A DNA stretch of 64,000 bases from Kineosporiaceae bacterium (GTDB lineage: Bacteria; Actinomycetota; Actinomycetes; Actinomycetales; Kineosporiaceae), in assembly GCA_016713225.1 (NCBI GenBank), contig JADJPO010000003.1:1116001-1180000 (forward strand), read 5' to 3'. Numbering within the stretch: the stretch's first letter is position 1; each line of letters starts with the position of its first letter. Shown here piece by piece: positions 34,412-42,058 of the stretch. The notes under the pieces were generated by a model that worked only from the letters and a program-made list of their open reading frames with translations, made no database searches and had not been told where the DNA came from. Both the position numbers and the translations under genes were made by a program.

Positions 34412-35335
34412 TCAGGTCGCCAGGTGACGCCCGAGAAAGGCCAGCTGGTCGGGCAACCGGCGGCGCCAGTAGTCGCCGTCGTGCCCGCCGGGCTGGAAGC
34501 CTCCCTCGGGCCGCGGCGTCACGCCGGCCACGAACGCCCGGGCGGCCGCCAGGAACGGGTCTCCCAAGCCACAGTCCACCCGCAGCGGCACCCGGGCGAT
34601 CGCCGTCCGGGCGCCGAAGACGTCTTCGCGCCGGAAGTCCTCGGCATCGTCGAACGCCCCCGGCGCGCTCTCGCCCGGCGAACGCCACAGCGCCGGTGAG
34701 CACGCCACCACCGCGGCCACCCGGGACGGCCCGAGCAGGCCCGCCAGCCGCAGTGCGCCGTAGCCGCCCATCGACCAGCCGAGCAGTCCCAGGCCGGAGG
34801 TCGTGCGCAACCCACGTCGCGCGAGCATCGGCAGGAACTCGTCGAGAACCGTTGCCGCAGAATCGGTTCCGTCATGTCGGGGGTGCCAGTACCCGTTGCC
34901 GCCCGCCACCGAGGCCACGGCGAACGGCGGCACGCCGGCAGCGATCGCGGCGGTCAGCAGCTCGGGCGCCCGCAGGCCGAGCAGCATGGTTTCGTCGGCA
35001 CCGTGCCCGTGCAGCGCCACCACGACGGGCAACCCGGGACGGACGGCGCCGCCGCCCGGAGTGATCAGCACCCATCCCGCCCGAACCCCATTGCGGGCCA
35101 CCGAGAAGAACGCACCGCGCTCGACGGACGCCGCCCCACTCACCGACCCGGTGCCCGCGGTCGGGCCACCGGGTTCGGGCGAGGGCGGGACGCCGTCCGG
35201 CAGCACCCGCTCGACCTGACGCCAGGCCCGCACCCGCCCCGGCAGGACATCGGTCTGCACCAGGGCCGCTGCACCACCGATCACGGCGACACCGCCGATC
35301 CCGCCCAGCAGTGCCCGTCGACTCAGCTCGGCCAT
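34412..35335 (-). CDS. Exported esterase/hydrolase with twin-arginine-type signal
   Basis: The N-terminus SRRALLGGIGGVAVIGGAAALV has the twin arginines and hydrophobic stretch of a Tat-type signal. The mature part has an alpha/beta hydrolase layout similar to esterase D and mycolyltransferase-like proteins: VVVALHGHGADET, the nucleophile elbow GWSMGGYGALRLAGLLG and the catalytic-His region GGHDGDYWRRRLPDQL. Length 307 aa. The ATG at 35335 follows a strong GGAGGAGGG site. Transcription probably starts from the dyad region near 35459-35498. Confidence 0.82.
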   Translation of the reverse strand: MAELSRRALLGGIGGVAVIGGAAALVQTDVLPGRVRAWRQVERVLPDGVPPSPEPGGPTAGTGSVSGAASVERGAFFSVARNGVRAGWVLITPGGGAVRPGLPVVVALHGHGADETMLLGLRAPELLTAAIAAGVPPFAVASVAGGNGYWHPRHDGTDSAATVLDEFLPMLARRGLRTTSGLGLLGWSMGGYGALRLAGLLGPSRVAAVVACSPALWRSPGESAPGAFDDAEDFRREDVFGARTAIARVPLRVDCGLGDPFLAAARAFVAGVTPRPEGGFQPGGHDGDYWRRRLPDQLAFLGRHLAT

Positions 35336-35458
35336 GGCTCCACCCTCCTCCTCCCCCTTCGTCCGGGTCTCATCGGACAGGACGTCGACGAGGCGCCGGA
35401 CGGTGACAGCCAGCCGGCCGACCGGATCGACGGTGTCCGGTCGGCGCATCCGAGCGCA

Positions 35459-35498
35459 GTAAAGTTTCCTTGACATGTTGACAAGGTCGCTTTACATT
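35459..35498. promoter_or_regulatory. 37-bp dyad operator with overlapping divergent promoters
   Basis: The sequence is symmetric about base 35477: GTAAAG and CTTTAC at the ends (35459-35464, 35490-35495), CCTTG and CAAGG inside (35468-35472, 35482-35486). On the plus strand TTGACA (35470-35475) and TACATT (35493-35498), 17 bases apart, form a strong promoter whose start would fall at or one base before the ATG at 35506. On the minus strand TTGTCA and TACTGC, also 17 apart, point to the esterase. The XRE protein two genes on is the likely ligand. Confidence 0.7.
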
Positions 35499-35505
35499 CG
35501 TTCGC

Positions 35506-35913
35506 ATGACTCCCGAGAACCACCGAAGTCGCGTGGAACGCGCCGCCCGCAACGCCATCCTGATCGAGGGGCTGCCGGTGCTCCTGCTGGGCTCCGTCGC
35601 ACTCACCCTGGGCAGCAAGCCCGGCCTCACCGGCGCCGCGGAGTGGACCTGGCTGGCCCTGACGATGAGCTTCGTGCTCGCCGTGGTCTGGGTGATGGTG
35701 CGCAACGTCCGACGCCAGGACGAGTATCTGCGCAAGCTCCAACTCGAGAGCATGGCGATCGCCTTCGCCTGCGTCCTGGTCGCGCTACAGATCGCGACGC
35801 TGCTCGACGCCACGGGGCGTGTTGCCCTACGCCTGACCATCGAGCCGATCATCATGGGCGGCATCGCGCTGTGGTTGCTGATCGCCGACCTGCGCACCCG
35901 CCTGCACCGATGA
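35506..35913 (+). CDS. Small membrane protein paired with an XRE regulator
   Basis: 135 aa with four probable membrane segments (starting GLPVLLLGSVALTLG and WTWLALTMSFVLAVVWVMV) and a short basic loop. The length and layout match the unnamed membrane proteins that commonly precede small XRE regulators. The promoter places the transcript start at or within one base of the ATG and no Shine-Dalgarno exists, so translation is probably leaderless. The stop overlaps the regulator's ATG. The membrane protein may control the regulator's activity; this is inference from the arrangement only. Confidence 0.75.
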   Translation: MTPENHRSRVERAARNAILIEGLPVLLLGSVALTLGSKPGLTGAAEWTWLALTMSFVLAVVWVMVRNVRRQDEYLRKLQLESMAIAFACVLVALQIATLLDATGRVALRLTIEPIIMGGIALWLLIADLRTRLHR

Positions 35914-36143
35914 GGAACCGACTGCGCGAGTTGCGTGCCGCGCGGCAGTGGAGCCAAGCCGACCTCGCCGACCGGTGCGGGGTCTCGCGGCAGACCGTGA
36001 ACGCGATCGAGACCGGCCGCTACGACCCGAGCCTGCCGCTCGCCTTCACCCTGTCCGCCGTGTTCGGCGAACCCATCGAGACACTGTTCAGCCCGGACGA
36101 GGCCGCGGTCAGGCAGACCTCGACCGGCCCGGACGGCGGCTGA
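35910..36143 (+). CDS. Short XRE-family transcriptional regulator
   Basis: 77 aa, essentially one Cro/C1-type helix-turn-helix: MRNRLRELRAARQWSQADLA followed by CGVSRQTVNAIETGRYDPSL, ending in the LFS(P)D-type tail typical of these minimal regulators. It overlaps the membrane protein gene by 4 bp. Likely binds the dyad at 35459-35495 and represses its own operon, and perhaps the divergent esterase. The 3' end overlaps the convergent membrane protein gene by 35 bp. Confidence 0.9.
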   Translation: MRNRLRELRAARQWSQADLADRCGVSRQTVNAIETGRYDPSLPLAFTLSAVFGEPIETLFSPDEAAVRQTSTGPDGG

Positions 36144-36702
36144 CCAGCACCCCGGCCACCAGCGCACCCAGGGTGCCCAGCGCTTCGTCCCCCAGGGTGT
36201 CGGTGTAGGCAGTGCCGAGCTCGGTGCCGTGGCGGATGAACGTATACCACTCCCCCAGCTCCCAGCCGATGGCCAGGATCGCGCCCAGGCCGGTCACCAG
36301 CGTGACCACCACCCAGCGCCGGCCGATGCCCTGGGTGATCAGCAGCCCGATCCCCGCACACAACAGCACCCAGTTGACGAAGTGATTGGCGTCGTCCCAC
36401 CACCACACCCGGTCGTACAGGTCGAGGGTGTTCCCGGTGACGTCGATCAGGAACGGGGCGCCGACCAGCGCGAACGCGCCCCAGGGAATCGCCGCGGCCC
36501 CAGCCCCTGTGGAGGAGGCACCCGGCCGGCGATGCAGCAGCCACCACCAGGCCGGCACCACCAGCATCATCACCGGGTAGGCCACCAGCCGGGCACCGAA
36601 GGCCTTGCCCTCGAACTGCTCCAACCCGGGCACGAAGGTGGCCACGGCGAGCTGACCGACGGTGGCGACGAAGACGGCGACGGCCCAACGCATGCCCTGC
36701 AT
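36109..36702 (-). CDS. YjdF/DUF2238-like integral membrane protein
   Basis: 197 aa with six hydrophobic segments. Polar residues recur inside the membrane region: DLYDRVWWWDDANHFVNW, WELGEWYTFIRHG and the end DTLGDEALGTLGALVAGV, which match the conserved acid and histidine pattern of the DUF2238 group. Function unknown. The ATG at 36702 is used because GGGGGA lies six bases upstream and the hydrophobic region begins at once; longer upstream readings cross a repeat element. Confidence 0.75.
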   Translation of the reverse strand: MQGMRWAVAVFVATVGQLAVATFVPGLEQFEGKAFGARLVAYPVMMLVVPAWWWLLHRRPGASSTGAGAAAIPWGAFALVGAPFLIDVTGNTLDLYDRVWWWDDANHFVNWVLLCAGIGLLITQGIGRRWVVVTLVTGLGAILAIGWELGEWYTFIRHGTELGTAYTDTLGDEALGTLGALVAGVLVSRRPGRSRSA

Positions 36703-36729
36703 TGTCGTCCCCCAACGGACTCCACCCCC

Positions 36730-36808
36730 GGTGATCATGTAATCCGTGCACATTTCGTGCATCAATTGCATGATCACGGGGGGTTTGTGCACGGATTGCA
36801 TGATCACC
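36730..36808. repeat. Intergenic element with three copies of a GTGATCATG...TGCAC motif
   Basis: A 23-base arm at 36730-36752 pairs with 36786-36808 with one mismatch; a third, degenerate copy of the same motif lies between them at 36756-36778 on the minus strand. The shared core is GTGATCATGCAAT followed by TGCAC. It looks like a mobile or REP-type palindromic element in the space upstream of the sugar operon. Confidence 0.7.
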
Positions 36809-36896
36809 AAGGCGTGACATGCCCCGGTAACCGCCGCGGCAGCCACCCGGCAGATCACCGTCAGATAACGAGTCGGCATCCATCGCCACATGTCGG

Positions 36897-36958
36897 TTGT
36901 GTTTCTCGCCACGTCCTTCATAAGGTGTCCGACAGCGCTGTCAGACAGCGCTGTCGGA
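36897..36958 (+). promoter_or_regulatory. Sugar operon promoter with tandem LacI-type operator
   Basis: TTGTGT (36897-36902) and TAAGGT (36921-36926), 18 bases apart, form the probable promoter. Directly downstream two copies of GACAGCGCTGTC (36931-36942 and 36944-36955) are separated by one base. With flanking TCC and GGA the whole 36928-36958 is a perfect 31-bp palindrome. The central CG in each half is typical of LacI-family operators. It covers the expected start site and should be bound by the LacI regulator encoded second in the operon. Confidence 0.8.
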
Positions 36959-36986
36959 AACGGTTGCAGCAAGGAGGTGGCCCGAG

Positions 36987-37979
36987 TTGCTCGTCATCGG
37001 CGCGAACCTCACGATCGATCGCACCCTCACCCTCGAGCGGCTCGTCCCCGGCCACGTCATGCGGCCCCGCACCGCCATCCCCACCGGTGGCGGCAAGTCC
37101 GTCAACGTCTGTCGCGCCGCTCGCGCCCATGGCATTCGGCCGCGCCTGGTGGCCAACCTGCCGGGTCGGATGGGTGCCCTCGTGGGCGAGATGCTCGAGG
37201 CCGAGGGCCACGACGTGCGCCGGGTCGCCACCTCGGGTGAGATCCGCAGCGCCATCGTGATCATCGAGGACGACGGCCGCGCCACGGTGCTCAACGAGCC
37301 CGGTCCCGAGCTGACCGCCGCCGATCGTGAGGCCCTGCTCGCCGCCGTCGAGGACGAACTGGCCACCGCAGCGACTGCGGGCACCCCGCACCGGGTGGCC
37401 GTGGCCAGCGGCAGCCTGCCCCCCGGTGAACACGCCGCCGACCTGTATGCCGATCTGATCCGCCGGGTGCACGCGCACGGCGTGCCGATCGTGCTGGACG
37501 CCGCCCGCGCCGACCTGGCCCGGGCGCTCCCGGCCCACCCCGACGTGGTCACACCCAACCTGTCCGAGGCGCTGGCCGTGCTCACCGGACGCTCGGCCGG
37601 CGAGAGCGTCGAACCTGATGTGCCGGACGTGCGGGGTGCCGCCCTGGACGCCGCCCGGGGCCTGCGCGCCGCCGGAGCCGGGGCGGCCCTGGTCACCGTG
37701 GGACGCCACGGAGTCGCCGGCGCGCATCTGCCGGACGGGTCACCCACCGAGCAGACCTTCTGGATCACGGCCCCCAAGGTCACCGAGGTCAACCCGATCG
37801 GCGCGGGTGACTCCTTCGCTGCCGGCCTGGCTGCCGGACTGGACCGCGGCCTCGCCCTGCCCGAGGCCACCCGGTGGGCCGTGGCCACCGGCGCCGCATC
37901 CGTGGCCTCCGAGCTGGCCGGCGGTGTCGATCCGGCGCTGCTGGCGGCGTTGCTCGACAAGGTGGCGGCGACCCGATGA
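36987..37979 (+). CDS. PfkB-family sugar (phosphate) kinase, LacC/FruK-like
   Basis: Ribokinase-fold kinase of the 1-phosphofructokinase/tagatose-6-phosphate kinase type. The N-terminal substrate motif is GGGKSVNVCRAARAHG and the C-terminal catalytic motif NPIGAGDSFAAGLAAG contains the GAGD aspartate base. At 330 aa the length is normal. The TTG start at 36987 is inferred from AGGAGG nine bases upstream and from the family N-terminus starting at the first beta strand. It is first in the sugar operon and overlaps lacI by 4 bp. Probably adds the second phosphate to a ketose phosphate before aldol cleavage. Confidence 0.88.
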   Translation: MLVIGANLTIDRTLTLERLVPGHVMRPRTAIPTGGGKSVNVCRAARAHGIRPRLVANLPGRMGALVGEMLEAEGHDVRRVATSGEIRSAIVIIEDDGRATVLNEPGPELTAADREALLAAVEDELATAATAGTPHRVAVASGSLPPGEHAADLYADLIRRVHAHGVPIVLDAARADLARALPAHPDVVTPNLSEALAVLTGRSAGESVEPDVPDVRGAALDAARGLRAAGAGAALVTVGRHGVAGAHLPDGSPTEQTFWITAPKVTEVNPIGAGDSFAAGLAAGLDRGLALPEATRWAVATGAASVASELAGGVDPALLAALLDKVAATR

Positions 37980-39055
37980 GCCGTCCGAGCCGGCCCACTC
38001 TGGCCGATGTCGCCCGCCGCGCCGGGGTGAGTCTCAAGACCGCCTCCCGCGCGGTGAACGGTGAGTACGGCGTGGCGCCGGCCACGGCGCAACGGGTCAC
38101 CGACGCCGCTCGCGCGCTGGGCTTCCGGCCCAATCAGCTGGCCCGATCGCTGGCCGCCGGTGGCCCCAGCGCGGCGGTCGGACTGGTGATCTCCAGCGTG
38201 TCCGACCCGTTCATCGCCGCGGTGGTCGGCGCGGTGGAGGCGGTGCTCGCCCCACGCGACCTGCAGCTGATCACGGCCAGCCACCACGACGACCCCGACC
38301 GGCAGCGCCGTATCGTGCGCACCCTGGTCGAGCGCCGAGTGGACGCCCTGATCCTGATCCCCGCCCCCGGTGATGCGAGCTACCTGCTGCCCGAGATGGA
38401 GCACGGCCTGTTCGTGGTGGCCGTCGACCGACCGATCGACGGCGTCGAGGTCGACACCGGAGTCGTCGACAACGCCGCCGGGGCCGCCGAGGGCGTTCGC
38501 CGTTTGGTCGCTCGGGGCCACCGCCGGATCGCGCTGCTGGGCAACGACGAGCGTCTCTGGACCCTGCAACGCCGCTTCGACGGCTACCGCGCCGGCCTCG
38601 AGGCTGCCGGTCTGCCGTTCGACGCCGACCTGGTCGAGTTGAACTGCACCGACCCGAGCATCGCCGAGACCGCCATGCACCGATTGCTCGCCCTGCCCGA
38701 ACCGCCCACCGCGGTGTTCGCCATCCAGCACATGGCCGGCCGGGGCACCATCCGTGCGCTGCGTGCGGCCGGGGTGAGCCTCGATCTGGCGGTCTTCGAC
38801 GAGATGGTCGACACCGATCTGTTGGTCACCCCGCCGGTCGTCATCGTGGCCTCGGGTCCTGATCGGCTCGGCTCACTCGGTGCCGCGATGGTGATCGAGC
38901 GCCTCGACGGCCTGGCCGCCGCCCCGCGCTCGGTCGTGCTGCCGCCCCTGTTCCTCGACGAGGGGCAGACCTACCAGCCCCAACCGGCCCAAGTGGTCCC
39001 CGTCGTTCCCGTCGTCCCCGTCGTCCCCGCCCCTCCCGTGGCGGTGATCCCGTGA
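37976..39055 (+). CDS. LacI-family transcriptional regulator of the sugar operon
   Basis: N-terminal LacI helix-turn-helix (TLADVARRAGVSLKTASRAVNG, hinge RPNQLARSLAAG) and a periplasmic-binding-protein-like ligand domain (VGLVISSVSDPFIAAVVGAVE onward). 359 aa. The C-terminus carries an odd Pro/Val repeat, VVPVVPVVPVVP, encoded by tandem GTCGTCCCC-like units near 39000-39035. Embedded between the kinases with 4-bp overlaps at both ends, so it is co-expressed with, and probably controls, this operon through the tandem palindrome upstream. Confidence 0.92.
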   Translation: MSRPSRPTLADVARRAGVSLKTASRAVNGEYGVAPATAQRVTDAARALGFRPNQLARSLAAGGPSAAVGLVISSVSDPFIAAVVGAVEAVLAPRDLQLITASHHDDPDRQRRIVRTLVERRVDALILIPAPGDASYLLPEMEHGLFVVAVDRPIDGVEVDTGVVDNAAGAAEGVRRLVARGHRRIALLGNDERLWTLQRRFDGYRAGLEAAGLPFDADLVELNCTDPSIAETAMHRLLALPEPPTAVFAIQHMAGRGTIRALRAAGVSLDLAVFDEMVDTDLLVTPPVVIVASGPDRLGSLGAAMVIERLDGLAAAPRSVVLPPLFLDEGQTYQPQPAQVVPVVPVVPVVPAPPVAVIP

Positions 39056-40395
39056 GCTCCAGGGCAGACGCCGCAGGTGTCGAGGTCGGCCTGGTCGGCA
39101 TGGACGTCGGAACCACCCGGGTCAAGGCCGTGGCCTTCGACCTGAGTGGGCGACCGCTGCTCACCTCCGACGTGCCCACCCCCTGGCAGCACACCGCCGC
39201 CGGCGTCGAGATGGACGCCGCCGACCTCGCCGTCGCGATCCGCACCGTGGTGACCCGAGCCTGCGCGCCGCTGCGGCAGGTGGCCGGGCTCGGGGTGACC
39301 GGCATGGGCGAGTCCGGCATCCTCACCGTGGGAACCGGAGCCGACCCGGACGAGGCCGCGCTGGCACCCATCCGCGCCTGGCACGACCTGCGCGGGGACG
39401 TCGCAGCCATCGAGACCGCCGTCGGTCGGACGGCGTTCGAGTCGGCCATCGGTATGCCGCTCGACCCCCAGCCGTCCCTGCCCAAGGTGCTCACCCTGCG
39501 CGTCGATTACCCGGAATCGGCTGCCGCGCAACGGTTCTGGTCGGTGCCCGAATGGGCGGTACGGCTGCTCGGCGGTTCCCCCGGCAGCGAGCTGTCACTG
39601 GCCAGCCGCACCGGTCTGCTCGACGTCCTCGACGCCGCTCCCTGGGCCGGCGCGATCGAGCTGCTCGGCGCCGATCTGCTCGGCGAACCCCAGCCCGCCG
39701 GAACCTCCTGCGGCCAGGCCCTCGGCCTGGCCGAGGCCCCCCAATTGCGCGGCGCTGTCCTGGCCGTGGGCGGTCACGATCACCAGTGCGCCGCGTTGGC
39801 GGTGGGGGCCGCGCAGCACGGCACCCTGTTCGACTCGCTCGGCACCGCCGAAGCGCTGCTGCGGTTCGCCGACGCGACCACGATTCGGCGTGAGGCGATC
39901 CCGGCACTGACCGCCGCCGGACTCACCGTGGGACGCACCGTGGTCGCCGGCCAGGTGTGCATCCTGGCGGGGCTGCGCACCGGCATGGAGCTCGAGCGCG
40001 TGGTGGCCGCTCTGGGCGCCACGACCCGTGAGCTGCGCCGCGCCCTGGCCGGCCGCCCCGAGTGGGTCCACGCCGTCCAGCACGCGATCGACGGCGCCGC
40101 AACGGCTCTGGCGGCGATCGAAGTGGCCGCCGGGGAGTACTCCTCGGTGCTGGCCGCCGGCGGCTGGCTGCACGACCCGGTGGTGCTCGCCGCCAAGCAG
40201 GCCCAGTTGCCCGGGCTGCGCACCACCTCACTGGACGAGGCCGGCGCCGCGGGCGCCGCCTATCTGGCCGGCATCGCCGCCGGCCTGCTACCCCCGGTCG
40301 AGGACCTCGACGGTCCGCCGTGGGCGCTCACGCGCCACACCTCCCCCATCGACCCGATCACCCTCGCATCATCGAACAGAGAGGCTCCCCGATGA
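39052..40395 (+). CDS. FGGY-family carbohydrate kinase
   Basis: Actin-fold sugar kinase related to xylulokinase and similar enzymes. The N-terminal phosphate loop is MDVGTTRVKAVAFD; the middle has GVTGMGESGILT; the second domain has GGHDHQCAALAVG with the likely catalytic aspartate, and the adenosine motif AAGGWLHDPVVLAAKQAQLPG. 447 aa is at the short end for the family. GTG start overlaps the lacI stop (GTGA). In context it would make the first phosphorylation of the imported sugar; the sugar is not identifiable from sequence. Confidence 0.88.
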   Translation: MSSRADAAGVEVGLVGMDVGTTRVKAVAFDLSGRPLLTSDVPTPWQHTAAGVEMDAADLAVAIRTVVTRACAPLRQVAGLGVTGMGESGILTVGTGADPDEAALAPIRAWHDLRGDVAAIETAVGRTAFESAIGMPLDPQPSLPKVLTLRVDYPESAAAQRFWSVPEWAVRLLGGSPGSELSLASRTGLLDVLDAAPWAGAIELLGADLLGEPQPAGTSCGQALGLAEAPQLRGAVLAVGGHDHQCAALAVGAAQHGTLFDSLGTAEALLRFADATTIRREAIPALTAAGLTVGRTVVAGQVCILAGLRTGMELERVVAALGATTRELRRALAGRPEWVHAVQHAIDGAATALAAIEVAAGEYSSVLAAGGWLHDPVVLAAKQAQLPGLRTTSLDEAGAAGAAYLAGIAAGLLPPVEDLDGPPWALTRHTSPIDPITLASSNREAPR

Positions 40396-41282
40396 CCACC
40401 CTGGATGCCATTGCCAACCCCGACGGCCGGTTCGCCGTCCTGGCCATGGATCAGCGGGCCAGTCTGCGCAAGATGCTGACCACCGCGGGACAGCCGGCCG
40501 AGGACGCCGACCTGACCGCTTTCAAGGTCGACGTGATCGGCGCCCTGTCGCCGCTCGCCTCGGGCGTGCTCACCGATGTCGAGTACGGCGTGGACGCCGT
40601 CCGCTCCGGCGGCGCGCTGGCCGACAGCGCCGGCCTGCTGATCGCCGCCGAGCCCGCGGACAAGGAGAAGGTCGGCGGCGAATACCGCACCACCCGCGAC
40701 CCGGCCCGCAACGCCGCCTGGGTGGCCGACAACACCGGCGACGCCATGAAATTCCTTCTCTACTGGAACCCCGACCGCGCGGCCGACGAGCACGGCGACC
40801 TGGCCGAGATCGCACTCAGCGTCACCCGTGAGGTCGTGAAGGACTGCGCCGCAACGGGTATCCCCAGCGTCATCGAGCCGCTGGTCTCCTTCGCTCCCGG
40901 CCTCGAGCTGAGCAAGGAACAGAAGGAGGCGGCCGTCGTCCGGTCGGCCACCCGGTTGGCGACCCTCGACATGGACCTGCTCAAGCTGGAGTGGCCCGGC
41001 GACGCCGCGGCCTGCGCCACGGTGAGCGAGAACCTGGGCCGGGTGCCGTGGGCGGTGCTGTCCGCGGGCGTGGCCTACGAGCAGTTCCTGGAGCGGGCCA
41101 CCATCGCCCTGGACGGCGGCGCCTGCGGTTTCATCGCCGGCCGCGCCATCTGGGGCGAGGCGGTCACCATGCCCGGCCCGGAGCGGCGCGCCTGGCTGGC
41201 CGAGATCGCCGTCCCCCGGTTGCGGGGTCTGGTCGACCTGCTCGACGGGCACGGACGGTCGTGGCGGCAGGTGCGTCCATGA
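40392..41282 (+). CDS. Class I aldolase of the LacD/YihT type
   Basis: A TIM-barrel Schiff-base aldolase. The opening FAVLAMDQRASLRKML and FKVDVIGALSPLASGVLTD resemble tagatose-1,6-bisphosphate aldolase LacD and sulfofructose-phosphate aldolase YihT. The probable Schiff-base lysine is Lys198 in DMDLLKLEWP, and WAVLSAGVAYEQFLERATIA and CGFIAGRAIWGEAV form the phosphate-binding end. 296 aa is normal for the group. ATGA overlap with the FGGY kinase. Expected to split a ketose 1-phosphate or 1,6-bisphosphate to dihydroxyacetone phosphate plus an aldehyde. Nothing else of a sulfoquinovose pathway is present. Confidence 0.85.
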   Translation: MTTLDAIANPDGRFAVLAMDQRASLRKMLTTAGQPAEDADLTAFKVDVIGALSPLASGVLTDVEYGVDAVRSGGALADSAGLLIAAEPADKEKVGGEYRTTRDPARNAAWVADNTGDAMKFLLYWNPDRAADEHGDLAEIALSVTREVVKDCAATGIPSVIEPLVSFAPGLELSKEQKEAAVVRSATRLATLDMDLLKLEWPGDAAACATVSENLGRVPWAVLSAGVAYEQFLERATIALDGGACGFIAGRAIWGEAVTMPGPERRAWLAEIAVPRLRGLVDLLDGHGRSWRQVRP

Positions 41283-42058
41283 GCGAGACGAGCGGCAGCA
41301 CGAACGCGGTTCCCGCACTCGAGGCGCGCGCCATCGTCAAGTCCTTCGGGACCGTGCGCGCGCTGCGCGGAGCCTCGTTCCAGGCCCACCCGGGTGAGGT
41401 CACCGCGCTGGTCGGCGACAACGGCGCCGGCAAGTCGACCCTGATCAAGGTGCTCTCGGGGGTGTACTCCCCCGACGAGGGCGAGGTGCTGGTCGACGGC
41501 AAGCCGGTCAACATCTCCAGCCCTCAGGCCGCCTCGGCTCTGGGCATCGAGACGGTCTACCAGGACCTGGCCCTGGCCCCCGACCTGGACGCCGCCTCGA
41601 ACGTGTTCCTGGGGCGCGAGATCCGCCGGTTCAAGGTGCTGCACGACCAGCCGGAGATGCGCAAGCGCACCGCGGCCAGCTTCGCCGAACTCGGCGTCGG
41701 CCTGGTGCAGGACCTGCGGGTGCCGGTCGCCTCGTTCTCCGGTGGGCAGCGTCAGTCGGTGGCCATCGCCCGCGCCGCGATGTGGGCCCGACACGTGATC
41801 ATCATGGACGAGCCCACCGCCGCACTCGGGGTGATCCAGACCGCCAAGGTGCTGGAGTTGATCCACTCGGTGCGCGAACGCGGCCTGGCCGTGGTGTTCA
41901 TCTCGCACAACCTGCCCCAGGTGATCGAGGTCGCCGACCGGATCGAGGTCATGCGGCTGGGTGCCCGCGTCGCGCGGTTCCGCCGGGGTGAGGCCGACGT
42001 CGAACGCCTGATCGCCTCGATCTCCGGGGCCTACGCCAACGAGGGGGTGGCCCAGTGA
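41279..42058 (+). CDS. Sugar ABC transporter ATP-binding protein (single domain)
   Basis: ATPase of a CUT2-like importer with Walker A GDNGAGKST, signature SFSGGQRQ, Walker B VIIMDEPTAAL and H-loop VVFISHN. Most CUT2 ATPases (RbsA, XylG) are fused duplications of about 500 aa; this one is a single 259 aa domain like FrcA. It overlaps the aldolase and permease genes by 4 bp each. Works with the permease and lipoprotein that follow to import the operon's sugar. Confidence 0.92.
   Translation: MSETSGSTNAVPALEARAIVKSFGTVRALRGASFQAHPGEVTALVGDNGAGKSTLIKVLSGVYSPDEGEVLVDGKPVNISSPQAASALGIETVYQDLALAPDLDAASNVFLGREIRRFKVLHDQPEMRKRTAASFAELGVGLVQDLRVPVASFSGGQRQSVAIARAAMWARHVIIMDEPTAALGVIQTAKVLELIHSVRERGLAVVFISHNLPQVIEVADRIEVMRLGARVARFRRGEADVERLIASISGAYANEGVAQ

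Noticed and set aside
40392..41282. Assignment of the sugar operon to sulfoquinovose (sulfo-EMP) breakdown
   Set aside because: The aldolase resembles YihT, but no sulfoquinovosidase, isomerase, sulfolactaldehyde reductase or sulfonate exporter is in the operon; LacC/LacD-type ketose chemistry fits as well or better.
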